Positions 42,667-52,811 of a stretch of 64,000 nucleotides of DNA are shown one piece after another. Source of the stretch: Flectonema sp. DT1601. Its lineage: Eukaryota > Euglenozoa > Diplonemea > Diplonemida > Diplonemidae. The translations under genes were made by a program, and so were the position numbers. The stretch lies in the NCBI GenBank assembly GCA_964019425.1, contig OZ025798.1:1240001-1304000 (forward strand), read 5' to 3'. The notes below the pieces were generated by a model. The model saw nothing but the letters and a program-made list of their open reading frames with translations. It was not told the origin of the DNA and did no database searches. Each line of letters opens with the position of its first letter. Position 1 is the stretch's first letter.

Positions 42667-45600
42667 ATGCAATTCGGTGATGCAACACCACCAGAAGACA
42701 AGGCTGCAGTGTTGAATGCGATCGACCGACATGTTCACTGCGGAGGTGATGACGTCGCTGGGGGAGAACTTTTGAATTGGCTGATGAAAGTAATGAAATA
42801 TCATCAGGACGACCCAACTGTGATTAGAGCTACTGTGGAGTTACTTCACTCACTCGTATTAAATAATAAACAAACTGGTAGAAATCAGAAAGGAGGAACA
42901 ATTGAGAGATTATTTGATAGAAGTTTCACAAACACACTAACTGGACTGTTAAAGACTCACTTGATTTCAGCAAACTGGAAAGTCATCGAAGTGATATCTA
43001 AAGTACTAAAACAACTGATAACGAGAACTGAAGAACGTCTTCTAAACGATCGCAGCAATGTCATCTCCACGACAGCAACCTCCCTTGCGAGAGTTTTAAT
43101 TAACATCCTACGACAGTGTCCCCACGCAGAGTATGATTTACAGCTAAACTGCATCGTCTTACTGAAATACGCTCCTGGACAGGATCTGCTAGCAGAAGGC
43201 TGCTCACCATTGTTGTTGAATTTAATTGTAAGAAACGAAGAGAGACTTTTAATTGTAAAAGAAGCTCTTCTCGTTATCAACTTAATGTGTCAGACGAAGG
43301 GTCAGTCGTTTAGTTCAGTAACAGAGTGGCCAACAGAAGCGCTGTCGTTGTTAATTCACATCCTGTCTGTTCATTTAAGGGAGCGACAGATTGTTGAAGT
43401 TCTGATTGAAATCTTTCATTTCATTTCTTCCGATCATTTGAATTCGTTGGATATTTTGACTGCTCCATCAGAAGAATCGATTTTATTCATCTCTAGTGAG
43501 TTGCTGAATATGCACAGACTCGACTCCTCTGTCACTTACACAAAGTTACTTCTTTTTGTTAGAAATCTTGTCTTCCCAAATCCAAACAAACGCGACAATC
43601 ACCGCAACTGTATTAGCGCTCATCAGAAGTTTTTCCCGCAACTCGCAACCATTCTCTCTAACACTTTCTATGACACCTCGAAATCTGGAATTCGAATCCC
43701 GGACCTGTCGTTTTCCGCTGGTTTGGAAACACTGGTTGCGATGAGGGACGAGCTGCCAGTTGACATCTTACAAGAAATTCAATTAAAGATTTCACATTTG
43801 GTACTTCAAAATGATTATTACAACGAAACAATTGTTGAACAATGTTGTTTATTGTGCTGCGTAACAGAAGACGAAGAGGATGTTATCGAGTGCAGTATTT
43901 GGGTCGACCAGTTGATGAGATTCGGAAAGAGCAATTCGTTAATTTCAGAAGTCTGCTGTAAGATGATCGGAAGGAGTGGAATTAGTGTTCACGAAGATGT
44001 TGTTCGAGTGGTCTCAACGATCACTCAGATCCATCCGAATGACAATTCTCTTCAAACTGCTGCGATGTACTTTTTAATGAAACAGTCTGAGGCGCTGCCG
44101 AATTCAAATAATTCGAATTCGTGTTTCGCTTTCATCTCTCGAATTGCTGTTCAGAGTTTCACTCGATTCGCTTCTTCAGAACCTGACGAAGTGACTTCAC
44201 GTGTTTTACAATTTTGTATTTTGACTCTGCGCGCAATTTCTCAGAAGTTTGACTTCCGAATAAGCGGCCAAGAGTTAGACATTATTCTGATTGGAGTGGA
44301 GTGTCTCGAAAGGAAGCTACTCAATCGACAACTGAGAGACGTACTAATCGAACTACTTGTCAATACTTTGGAGTTATATGAGTCGGTGGTACCTCGAAAA
44401 TGTTTAAAAAGTATTTGGAAACTCGTTGAAGAAGACATCAAGAATCCAAACATCGTCGGACCTCTTTGCAGATGTTTAAAAACAATTAGTACCTCTGGTG
44501 ATGATGATGATAGCTGTACCAGACTTGATTTACTTTTAAACTCTTTACAATATCATTTGAAGCTTCCTTCTGTTGTGGAGCCAGTTCTCGTTCTTGTGGA
44601 GTCTTCTTTTAGAACGAAAGCTTCTTTCAAAAAGCCGTTCAGCGAATCGTCAATCGATCTTTTGATATCTGCTGCAGAAATTCATTTATCGGAATCGCTG
44701 ATCTCCCTCACCGCCATTCGTTTGTTTCGTTCAATTGTTTGTTTTCAATTTCTTCGCGACTTCAATTCCAAACCTCTGACAGAACGCAACGTCAGCAAAC
44801 CAAGAAGCAGCCATCTCATCGCCTTAGTGACGACAGCTGGTCGGATTATTGACACTCACCCTACGAGTGATGTGATGGATGTCGGGACGCAACTTTTAGT
44901 AAATATCTCAACAGGTATTCAGAGAAAGGCTGTCAGTAGATCGACTGAATTATGTGGAGGATGTTGTGACTTGGCGATCAGACTGCTGTCTGGGGAAATG
45001 GAAAACCTCCGCTGCTGCATTTCTGTTTTGAAAACATGCCTGCCCAGGGCGAGAGGTGCAGCTCAAGACGTTAATAATTTGAGAAATATTTTAGCATCGG
45101 CAGCGTGTTTACAATTAGACACCTCAACAGCTGGCTCAGGACGCGTGGTAGAATCGAATGATATTTTAACGAGAGATGTTATTATTGTAATCAGAGAGAT
45201 GCTCACCATCAGAGTAGCTGACCAGCAGCCTTTCGGCGACAACAAAACGACATCGTCGTCGTTACTTCAGACTGGGGAGATTTCTGATATCCTTTCGGTA
45301 GTATTTGAGATTTGCAATCATAATATTTCAGATGAAGTACTTGTTGTTGAATGTTATAAGATTGCCAGACTCTTATGTAGTAATACTGGCTGTTCAGATG
45401 AGGAACTTCGATCTATATTTGAAGAAAGCAACTTAGTCGACATGTCGTTAAAAGTAATTGGAATTCATAAAGACGACAAGAAAGTTGTTCAGGTGGCTTT
45501 GATGTGTCTGCAGTTCGTTGCTGGTGTTGCTGATCAGAAGCAAACTATCTCTGCTTCGCGACATAAATTATCTTCACGAGAGGCTGAACTACTTATGGAA

Positions 45601-46827
45601 GTGTTAAAGAAGTATTCGAGTGACGAATGTGTTGTGGAGTGTCTTCTTCACGTTTTACTAATATGGAAGTTTAAAGTTCCAGAACCAGAATTAATATTTT
45701 CTATAATTAAATTACATCCAAACTGTGTTGAGATATCTCATCTCAGTTATGAAATCCTTTCAAACATTTCTGTGATGAGACAATCTACTGCAGTTGAAGT
45801 TCTGTTTAACACTTCTCTGTCGTCAATTAGAAAACACAATCAAAACAATAAAGTTATCATCAGATGCCTTCGCTGCTTAACAAACTACTTCAACAACACT
45901 CCACTTGATGAAAGTGACGTCAGTTGCTCTGATGAGAATGCGACTTTCACGAGTAGCTACCTGCCGGCGTTGTTACCAAATGATGTGGTGGAGGAATTGA
46001 TATCTGTTGCTGCTTTCTTAGTTTTGAAATTCTCAACAGCCAGAAAGCATACAAACCCTTTGAGAGAGTACTCAGAAGTCGAGAGGAGGGTTTCTCTTTC
46101 TAGCAACCCAATTCCAAGTAGTGAAAACTCCAACAGGGCGACTCTCTCAAAGACGACGACTAATGAGACTGAAGAGGAGTTAATTAAAAACGCGACCAGC
46201 TTACTGCTGATGTTGAGCAGGTCGATCTGCGGTGTCGAAGTGATGTTACGACTGACTGTTGAGAAATCGATTCGAATTATTGAAGAGTTGGATTCAGACG
46301 GAATTCTAAACGAACTAAACGGTTTCGATAATATTTGTTTAAAAGTATTGTTGTCGATGATCACAAACAAGAGAGATGAATATTTGAGTAACTTGGGACT
46401 ATTAATTATAAAAAACATACTCCCAGAGTCAGGTGGGTGTGCCCTGTCAGGTGAACTTGACGACCCTCTCGTAGGTATTGTTTTGGGAAGTCTGATGACG
46501 TATTCGACCAACACTTCTATTTGTTGTAGTTGTTTATTTATTATTCGTTCTGTATCTCTGAGTGGTGATCTAAGACGGAATATTGTACAGTCTGAAGGTT
46601 TTCATAAGATTCTCTCTTGTGCTTCAAAACACTTTTCTTCAATTCAAATCCAACAGCTCGCCTTGCAAACCATTTCTATGTTATGTCACGATGGCGATAA
46701 TTTAATAAAACTTTCAAAGTCTGGATTCCCATCATACCGAAACCAGCTACTCAACGCTACTAATAATCCAGAGATTTTACAGCAAGTTACTCACCTTGAG
46801 AATAATATACACAAAGTAATTTCGTAA
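42667..46827 (+). CDS. Large helical-repeat (ARM/HEAT-like) protein, unknown
   Basis: 1386 residues in one exon from the first in-frame ATG, 18 bases after AG 42649. The whole sequence is made of alternating amphipathic helices with Leu/Ile spacing and short turns, as in armadillo or HEAT solenoids (for example VIRATVELLHSLVLNNKQ, SARVLINILRQCP-type segments, VVQVALMCLQFVAGVADQ, ILSNISVMRQSTAVEVLF). No catalytic motif or targeting signal is visible. A Ser/Asn-rich disordered insertion lies near residue 1150 (SSNPIPSSENSNRATLSKT). Possible relatives are rotatin- or importin-like scaffolds, but I cannot choose. The absence of introns in a 4.2-kb gene contrasts with its neighbours. Confidence 0.75.
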   Translation: MQFGDATPPEDKAAVLNAIDRHVHCGGDDVAGGELLNWLMKVMKYHQDDPTVIRATVELLHSLVLNNKQTGRNQKGGTIERLFDRSFTNTLTGLLKTHLISANWKVIEVISKVLKQLITRTEERLLNDRSNVISTTATSLARVLINILRQCPHAEYDLQLNCIVLLKYAPGQDLLAEGCSPLLLNLIVRNEERLLIVKEALLVINLMCQTKGQSFSSVTEWPTEALSLLIHILSVHLRERQIVEVLIEIFHFISSDHLNSLDILTAPSEESILFISSELLNMHRLDSSVTYTKLLLFVRNLVFPNPNKRDNHRNCISAHQKFFPQLATILSNTFYDTSKSGIRIPDLSFSAGLETLVAMRDELPVDILQEIQLKISHLVLQNDYYNETIVEQCCLLCCVTEDEEDVIECSIWVDQLMRFGKSNSLISEVCCKMIGRSGISVHEDVVRVVSTITQIHPNDNSLQTAAMYFLMKQSEALPNSNNSNSCFAFISRIAVQSFTRFASSEPDEVTSRVLQFCILTLRAISQKFDFRISGQELDIILIGVECLERKLLNRQLRDVLIELLVNTLELYESVVPRKCLKSIWKLVEEDIKNPNIVGPLCRCLKTISTSGDDDDSCTRLDLLLNSLQYHLKLPSVVEPVLVLVESSFRTKASFKKPFSESSIDLLISAAEIHLSESLISLTAIRLFRSIVCFQFLRDFNSKPLTERNVSKPRSSHLIALVTTAGRIIDTHPTSDVMDVGTQLLVNISTGIQRKAVSRSTELCGGCCDLAIRLLSGEMENLRCCISVLKTCLPRARGAAQDVNNLRNILASAACLQLDTSTAGSGRVVESNDILTRDVIIVIREMLTIRVADQQPFGDNKTTSSSLLQTGEISDILSVVFEICNHNISDEVLVVECYKIARLLCSNTGCSDEELRSIFEESNLVDMSLKVIGIHKDDKKVVQVALMCLQFVAGVADQKQTISASRHKLSSREAELLMEVLKKYSSDECVVECLLHVLLIWKFKVPEPELIFSIIKLHPNCVEISHLSYEILSNISVMRQSTAVEVLFNTSLSSIRKHNQNNKVIIRCLRCLTNYFNNTPLDESDVSCSDENATFTSSYLPALLPNDVVEELISVAAFLVLKFSTARKHTNPLREYSEVERRVSLSSNPIPSSENSNRATLSKTTTNETEEELIKNATSLLLMLSRSICGVEVMLRLTVEKSIRIIEELDSDGILNELNGFDNICLKVLLSMITNKRDEYLSNLGLLIIKNILPESGGCALSGELDDPLVGIVLGSLMTYSTNTSICCSCLFIIRSVSLSGDLRRNIVQSEGFHKILSCASKHFSSIQIQQLALQTISMLCHDGDNLIKLSKSGFPSYRNQLLNATNNPEILQQVTHLENNIHKVIS

Positions 46828-46951
46828 TTACACTTTTTAACAGAACGTTATAATTAATCGTTTATTATCTTAAGGATGTTTCGCAGTCATAAAAACTTTT
46901 ATTTTTTCTCAACAGGAGTCTGGTCGCGGGGGAGACGTCTAATGAAATTTG

Positions 46952-48913
46952 ATGATCGAAAATGAAAAGACCGCAACCACTGCAACTACTCCGAAGTGCG
47001 AAATGAAAGATTCTGAAGTGGAAGAGAAGAAGATCGTCGAGCATCCCGAAGTTGAATCAAATAACATCGTAAAGGTGAGTGAGGAAGAGAGCAAGAGTAA
47101 CAAAGAAATGCTTCAAAACAGCACCAACGCCAACTCAGACAACATCAACACCAACTCAGACAACACCAACACCAACATCAACACCAACTCAGACAACATC
47201 AACACCAACTCAAGTGAACAATTAGATCAGCGTTCTGATACGAAGCGTCTGAAGGTCGACTTGAAAAATGAAAATCCCAACGAACTCTCTCAGACTGTTC
47301 AAATATCAAGTTACTCATCTGATGATAATTCTAAACAATTAGTTTTAATAAATGAAGAGATAGAAGTACCACGTAGTATGGAAGAGATAGAAGTACCACG
47401 TAGTATGGAAGAGATAGAAGTACCACGTAGTATGGTGTTCTTAAATCGTTTCAAAACATCGAAGGCTGGAGCGTTGGTAAGATGCGGTTTTGACGGCTGC
47501 AAAATAAACGACGAAAACGACGAGTGGCAGATTGTAGACAAAGAGTTTAAGATTGTTCATAAACTAGAACTACACGTCTCCTTGTCGATGCATCGCTTTA
47601 TGTTTGAAAATAAGAACTTGTTGAGTCGAGAAGTTATGTTTCCGGAACTGCGTCACATCCGAAATTGTTTTATTCAAATAATTGTTGAGCTTCAATCTCA
47701 GAACAGTCAAAGTGGTATCTTCCTGCAGCCAGCTATTACAGCTGCCTCTCCTCGTTGGATTAATAGAAAGGTTTGCGTTCTTACGATTCAATTCATCTCT
47801 CGATGTAGTCTGATGGACAATCTGAGGAATTTAGCTCCACTCAGAAAGTCTCAAAATCGAATTTGGATTACACTCGTTTCGCACAGCACTTCACAGGGTC
47901 AGTTATTTAGTTGCACTCCTAAAGAGTTAATCAGAACTCATGGTGAAGGAATGAAGAAGATGGAAGAGTTTTGTTCGGTTCACGACTTCGTTACAGTTGC
48001 TCAGTCTACTTTACGAGAGTCGCTACTCGGAGTTCACATCAGCTCATGCTCAGGACTTTACTACCAGCACACTCTCCATGAGGTGTGGCCGAACTACGCT
48101 TCTTGGCTCACAAAGCGAATGAACGTCTGCCTGACGGGGTATCGCAGAAATCTGCACACAACCGACGGTGCGCTGCTACTTTTAGTTTCTATCTTAAAGC
48201 TGGCAGTCGCTGACCCGACTACAGTCGAACAAGTTGCTGATGTGATGAATCAAATTCCAATTCTGCTACCTGGAGTTGCTCAAGGAACGGGATATCTACC
48301 AGCACTTCTTCCTGGAGGAACTCCTGTTTCAGGGAAAGGACCACTTCCGAAAAAGAAGCGTCAGAAGGAAGAAAAGACGACAGAATTCGATATTTTTATT
48401 TTATTTGAAGGTCCTAAAAGCTGCAGGAGATTAAAGTCAACTGCTGTAGATGTAGTACTGCCAGCTGTTAAACTTCGGAATGACATGCTGGGCGGTCGGT
48501 TGGAAGTTGAAGACGAGGATGGACCTCGAGAAGATCTCTCGACACGGATATCAAGAATCCTGTGCGTAGCTCAACGAAAAGTTGTTTTTGTGGTGTTGGC
48601 CAGAGGATCACAAGCAAAAGAAGAGTTAGAGGAGTCTTTTAAAACTTTTAGTAAGTCGCCGAAGTTCGGAGGAATGATCTCAGTCGGTCCTACAAAACCT
48701 TCAGTGAGTTGGGTTATCGTCCACGATTGTTGTCAGAATTGCTGCTGTCCTGATGACGAAGATGGATGCGGAGAACGCGTCGATTGCTTTCATAGATTTA
48801 GTAATCTGATGTGCGGCCTGTTTTGGGGAATGTTATTAATTGCTGGTGAGGGATGGCAGGTTGCAGAAGTTCAAAAAGAAATGGTCCTAGAAGCACCCGG
48901 CATTGTTATTTAA
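46952..48913 (+). CDS. Unknown protein with repeat N-terminus and Cys-rich C-terminus
   Basis: 653 residues in one exon. Residues 1-165 are disordered, with Asn/Thr/Ser repeats (INTNSDNTNTN-like) and three copies of a nine-residue unit EEIEVPRSM. A folded region starts at VFLNRFKTSKAGALVRCGFDGC and runs through ELRHIRNCFIQIIVELQ and WLTKRMNVCLTGYRRN. A lysine-rich stretch (GPLPKKKRQKEEK) could be a nuclear localisation signal, and a cluster of cysteines near the end (DCCQNCCCPDDEDGCGERVDC) may bind metal. No family recognised. An out-of-frame ATG at 46942 opens an eight-codon frame ending at 46965 that overlaps the start. The acceptor CTCAACAG ends at 46915. Confidence 0.7.
   Translation: MIENEKTATTATTPKCEMKDSEVEEKKIVEHPEVESNNIVKVSEEESKSNKEMLQNSTNANSDNINTNSDNTNTNINTNSDNINTNSSEQLDQRSDTKRLKVDLKNENPNELSQTVQISSYSSDDNSKQLVLINEEIEVPRSMEEIEVPRSMEEIEVPRSMVFLNRFKTSKAGALVRCGFDGCKINDENDEWQIVDKEFKIVHKLELHVSLSMHRFMFENKNLLSREVMFPELRHIRNCFIQIIVELQSQNSQSGIFLQPAITAASPRWINRKVCVLTIQFISRCSLMDNLRNLAPLRKSQNRIWITLVSHSTSQGQLFSCTPKELIRTHGEGMKKMEEFCSVHDFVTVAQSTLRESLLGVHISSCSGLYYQHTLHEVWPNYASWLTKRMNVCLTGYRRNLHTTDGALLLLVSILKLAVADPTTVEQVADVMNQIPILLPGVAQGTGYLPALLPGGTPVSGKGPLPKKKRQKEEKTTEFDIFILFEGPKSCRRLKSTAVDVVLPAVKLRNDMLGGRLEVEDEDGPREDLSTRISRILCVAQRKVVFVVLARGSQAKEELEESFKTFSKSPKFGGMISVGPTKPSVSWVIVHDCCQNCCCPDDEDGCGERVDCFHRFSNLMCGLFWGMLLIAGEGWQVAEVQKEMVLEAPGIVI
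47354..47434 (+). repeat. 27-base coding repeat, three copies
   Basis: Exact tandem units starting GAAGAGATAGAAGTACC at 47354, 47381 and 47408, each encoding EEIEVPRSM. Exact identity at synonymous sites shows recent expansion within the coding sequence. Confidence 0.95.
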
Positions 48914-48977
48914 AATTATCGTCACGACAAGACGCTGACTCTTACAATAGTTCGCATTCAACAGATTGAACAAATGA

Positions 48978-49994
48978 ATGGCAACGAGTGACACGGACGC
49001 GTTGTCTGCGATAAGACTCACTCGAGTTATTGAAGAACATGACTTTAAGAAGACTTGTGTTAACTACGAAAGTGGAAACAGAAATGTGAAGAAAGTTGTA
49101 AACTTGTGGAACAGTTTCGAGGATTGCGATGTTGGGATACACGCCTACGGTATTATGATTTCCTACTTTGCTAAATTAAAAAAAAAACGTGCCGCATTTA
49201 AATTGATTTCTGAAATGAAAACCAGAAACTTATCCAGCAGTGTTTCTGTTTTTAATTCTACCATCGACATGTTGAAAAGAAATCGACAACAGGCTGACTG
49301 GAAAGCGCTCAGCGCTATTTTTAGAGAAATGGCCAGCGTTGGAATGACACCCAACAACGCGAGCTACACAAAAACAGTTCAATGTTGTGTCTTCTGGAAA
49401 CACGAAGCAGCAACTGTTCGAGTTCTGAATCTGATGACAGAAAGTGAGTTGCCAGTAAACTCACTTCTCTTAGCCACAGCGGTGTCGTGTTTTACGAACA
49501 TTAGAAGAGGATTAGTATTTGTATCTTCGTATCCGACGGATGTTTGTTACCATCCAATTGTCTTTAATTCTCTGATGAATATCTCAGCTCGTGATGGTGA
49601 TATCACTTCTTGTTGGAAGACATACCGAACTATGATTCATCACAAACAGAAACCAACTCTCAATTCTTACACCATCTTATTAAACGCTCATAAGGAAGCT
49701 CTCGATTTGTTTGGTTGTATTGAAGTGTTGGAGTTAATGAAAAGGAATCACTTTAACGCTGATGAGGTCAGTTATACAACAATTCTGAGACTCTGTAATA
49801 AATTATTGGAATGCGATGATGTTGAGAAGCAATCGATCCTTAAAATAGCTCTCGAGATATTTTATGAAGCGAAGCAAAATAAGAAAATATCTTCACTCCG
49901 ACTGTTGCGAGAGATTAGAGAGATTTTCAAAGGCGACGATCAAATGCTGTCCAACATCAAACAGAGCGCTTCAGAACAAGGAGTACATTACTAA
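48978..49994 (+). CDS. Pentatricopeptide-repeat (PPR) protein
   Basis: 338 residues, single exon. Several degenerate 35-residue PPR helices pairs are recognisable: IHAYGIMISYFAKLKKKRAA, VSVFNSTIDMLKRNRQQADW, HPIVFNSLMNISARDGDITS and TLNSYTILLNAHKEALDL, then DEVSYTTILRLCNKLLE. PPR proteins bind single-stranded RNA, mostly in mitochondria, and act in RNA processing, editing or mitoribosome assembly. The N-terminus (MATSDTDALSAIRLTRVIEE) is not a strong presequence. A second ATG four bases upstream (48974) opens MNGNE and a stop, so a leaky start or the downstream ATG is presumably used. Acceptors could be AG 48949-48950 or 48963-48964. Confidence 0.8.
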   Translation: MATSDTDALSAIRLTRVIEEHDFKKTCVNYESGNRNVKKVVNLWNSFEDCDVGIHAYGIMISYFAKLKKKRAAFKLISEMKTRNLSSSVSVFNSTIDMLKRNRQQADWKALSAIFREMASVGMTPNNASYTKTVQCCVFWKHEAATVRVLNLMTESELPVNSLLLATAVSCFTNIRRGLVFVSSYPTDVCYHPIVFNSLMNISARDGDITSCWKTYRTMIHHKQKPTLNSYTILLNAHKEALDLFGCIEVLELMKRNHFNADEVSYTTILRLCNKLLECDDVEKQSILKIALEIFYEAKQNKKISSLRLLREIREIFKGDDQMLSNIKQSASEQGVHY

Positions 49995-50194
49995 AGTAGT
50001 AATACTTGTCTAGTCACTGATTACTTTGAGTTAATAATTATTCCGTTTGTCTGCTGAAGTAAACGAAATGATTATCGTCTGTTGTGTTGACGATATTGAT
50101 GTCTTCCTTTTTGGATCTACGAAACTCCTCTCAGAAGAGTTCGATTTGGATAAATAATTCTTCAGTCGAATCTCAACTACACTTCTTCAGAAAT

Positions 50195-51049
50195 ATGAAC
50201 GACAATAACGATGGACGCGATGAGGAAATGTTTGATGATGAAGCTGGTCAGCGAGAGGAGTTTGGGAGCGTTATTGTGAATGAGATTGAAGACATTAAAA
50301 ACCTCATAGTTGATGCACTTCAAGAAGATACTGCTGGTGGTGACTTCACTAATGAAATAACATCCCAAGACTTAGTTGCTGATGTCGATGTCGATGACTA
50401 CGATGGCCTTTCAACTAGTAGCGGAGATGGCTGTGATCCAATCACGATGGTCACCGTGAAGGATGACGAAGTTCAGAGCGACGCATCAGATGCGGACAGT
50501 GAAAGCGGCCTCAGCAGCGACAGCGAAAAAGGAATCGAAGAGAAGGAATTCCTTCACATGAGTATGGCTGGGTATCAAGATAGAGTCAGGAGTGTAATGG
50601 AAAGTGCAACATCTTCAAACATAAACATCAACCCTCACACTGTAAAGTATATGTCAATGGCGAGTGAGTTATTTATTGAAAAGCTCTCTTCGGTATGTGG
50701 CTGTCGGGTATTTTTTTATTCGTTTCCGTGCAAATAGCACCTGAACGGCATTCAGAGAATGAAACACTTCTGTTGATTAGTTAGTTAGAATATTTCTGAT
50801 AATTTAAAACAACACAGCAAGCGGCAAGACAAGTAACACGAGAAGGAAAAAGAGAAGTAGATTATCAGCAGGTAAACGCTCTTACGCGAAGGGAGCCGTT
50901 TGGTTTCCTAAAAGGTATTAATTTATTATTTATTTTCAACCTCTACAACAGCAGCCCTCCCAAGACTTGTTTTCGGTATTCAATCTTTCAAAATAAAATA
51001 TGAAATAACAGTTATGTTCGCAGAAGAAGGTCAGAAGACTCTTCTTTAA
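50195..51049 (+). CDS. Histone-fold protein (POLE4/CHRAC-like)
   Basis: Exons 50195-50692, 50818-50914 and probably 51012-51049 give about 210 residues. The N-terminal half is acidic and disordered (DDEAGQREEFG; SDASDADSESGLSSDSEKG). From about residue 135 a histone fold is seen across the first intron: YQDRVRSVMESATSS, then TVKYMSMASELFIEKLSS|QAARQVTREGKREVDYQQV, then EPFGFLK. The order of helix, DP-type loop and A-x-x-L-F-I helix fits the NF-Y/DR1/POLE4-CHRAC branch of non-core histones. These proteins pair with a partner histone fold in chromatin or DNA-polymerase-epsilon complexes. The last exon is uncertain because three acceptors (50951, 51011 and 51022) give different short tails with the same stop or a nearby one. 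ATG 50195 is four bases after CACTTCTTCAG. Confidence 0.7.
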
Positions 51050-51244
51050 GTAGCCTTTGAATTGTGTTCAGAACAGTCTGTGTTCTATGCTGTATTATAA
51101 TTATTGTTGTGTTGTAGTTGTTGCTTTGGAAGTATTTTGTTCTCCGACTGAGTAAGGATCGATACCTTCAGCAAGAAATTGTTACTTTTGAAGTGAATAA
51201 AATAGTTTTTAAATATTTATTTTTTTCAATCAGCCGAAAAAAAC

Positions 51245-52811
51245 ATGACCATGAATTTGATAGTTTTGGTTTTAGTTTTATTGTTCGTAGGATGTGATGG
51301 AAAAGGTGCCGGAGGATCAACTAGTGGAGGAAGTTATCGATCAACTAAGAACGGATACTACTCAAGAGGACATTATTACGGATATTATCCCATTTATATT
51401 GGTCACCATCATTATGGAACAAGAGGTCATTATTCCTCTGATAGCACTCGTCAAGCAGCAAACCTCGATAACAAGCAAAACAAAATTTTTTGCAAAAGAG
51501 ATGTTCGTCTTGACTCCAAGTCCTACACTTCTGCGGATGCTATTTCTTTTAACTCCACCAGAGATTGTTTTATTCAGGGTATGTCTTTATAATTGTTTCT
51601 TACTTCACGAAGTGTTTCTCATGTGAACACGACGGGTTTTATTGGTGTTAAATAACTACAAACAGTTTCCACAGATCACGGATCTCCGAAGAATGAAAAA
51701 GTTTTGGAATCCGAACTGGATGTGTTCCAGTGGAAGATGATGGCAGGAAATAATTTATTTGGAGTTGAGATGCAGCAATTTAAAGACATGGATGACGCAG
51801 CTCCTGTTGACACTTCGAAATTCGGAGTTTACATTGAGAGCATCGCCTCTGATAGAGTTGTTGACTTGAGATCTCTGACTTGGAAATCATCAAACCTTGC
51901 CCCAGCTGACAAATCTACTTTTGGTTATCCTCGCAGCACTTCAAAAGACAACTCTCGAATTCTCACTGTCGACACTCGCGGTAAGAGTGCTGACGGAACT
52001 GTTGATATTACTTTTAGTTATTCAATCGCTGCTGATTTCGCTGAGGTTTGTATTGTTAAATAAATAATTTAGTTTTTAGGAATTGCAGCAATCAATTATA
52101 ACAACCTCAGGATCCTTTTATCGATCACGTCTTCTTCCGTCCGTCTGGAATGAAAATGGACGTCACGGTGTCGAAGTTTCCTGGAGTCGTATTGAACTCA
52201 GGCGGTGGCGGGTATGTATTTGATGATCTCTTTTATCTGAAGAATTGTAGACTCGTCTGCTTGATTTGTGACTTTTTAAATTAAAACACAACAGGCAGCT
52301 CACTTTCAAGATGTATGTCCGCGCAAAAGCAGACTTCGAACCGAGTTACGGAAAACCAACGGCTGAATTATTTGCAACTGAGTACGATGCTCAGAAGAGA
52401 ATGCGAATTGAAATCGGAAATGTTGCGAATGTTGACACGAGAGGTAGAAACTTCTTCTCGTGGGGATCCCAGGTATCTCAGGAATCTGTTTGTTATAAAG
52501 AAGGAGGCGAGTTTTGCGCAGTTCCAAACTTCGGAACCTGCAACACAGCGAGTCAGTGTAAGGTTCTTTGTGATAACACAGCTAACAATGCGGTCTGCGC
52601 AAAGGCTGGCGGAGTAACTGGTGATTGGGTCCTTCCATTTGAAATCACTGGAATGGTCGGAACTAATGAAAACAGAACTTACATCATGACTTGGTCTACA
52701 ACAATCGGAACATATGATAAAGCAGAGTTCACAACTATAGAACCAAATTCTGCATCGTCAGCTGCCATCAGTTTTGTTCTCATTGCAATCTCTGTATTAC
52801 TCATTCTCTAA
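51245..52811 (+). CDS. Secreted or GPI-anchored surface protein, unknown
   Basis: Exons 51245-51578, 51666-52045, 52111-52211 and 52295-52811 give 443 residues. A signal peptide (MTMNLIVLVLVLLFVGCDG) is followed by a Gly/Tyr/His-rich segment (NGYYSRGHYYGYYPIYIG). The central region is beta-rich with regular Asp/Ser/Thr (FGVYIESIASDRVVDLRSL; SRILTVDTRGKSADGTVDITF). A Cys-rich part (CYKEGGEFCAVPNFGTC...SQCKVLCDN) carries six to seven cysteines. The extreme C-terminus is small residues then a hydrophobic tail (NSASSAAISFVLIAISVLLIL), typical of a GPI-attachment signal or a single membrane anchor. Likely exposed at the cell surface or in an endomembrane. No family recognised. AG 51232-51233 precedes the ATG by 11 bases. 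Confidence 0.75.

Noticed and set aside
45957-46514. 185-codon minus-strand open frame
   Set aside because: It lies wholly inside the helical-repeat gene, and its Ser/Asn-rich translation shows no domain.
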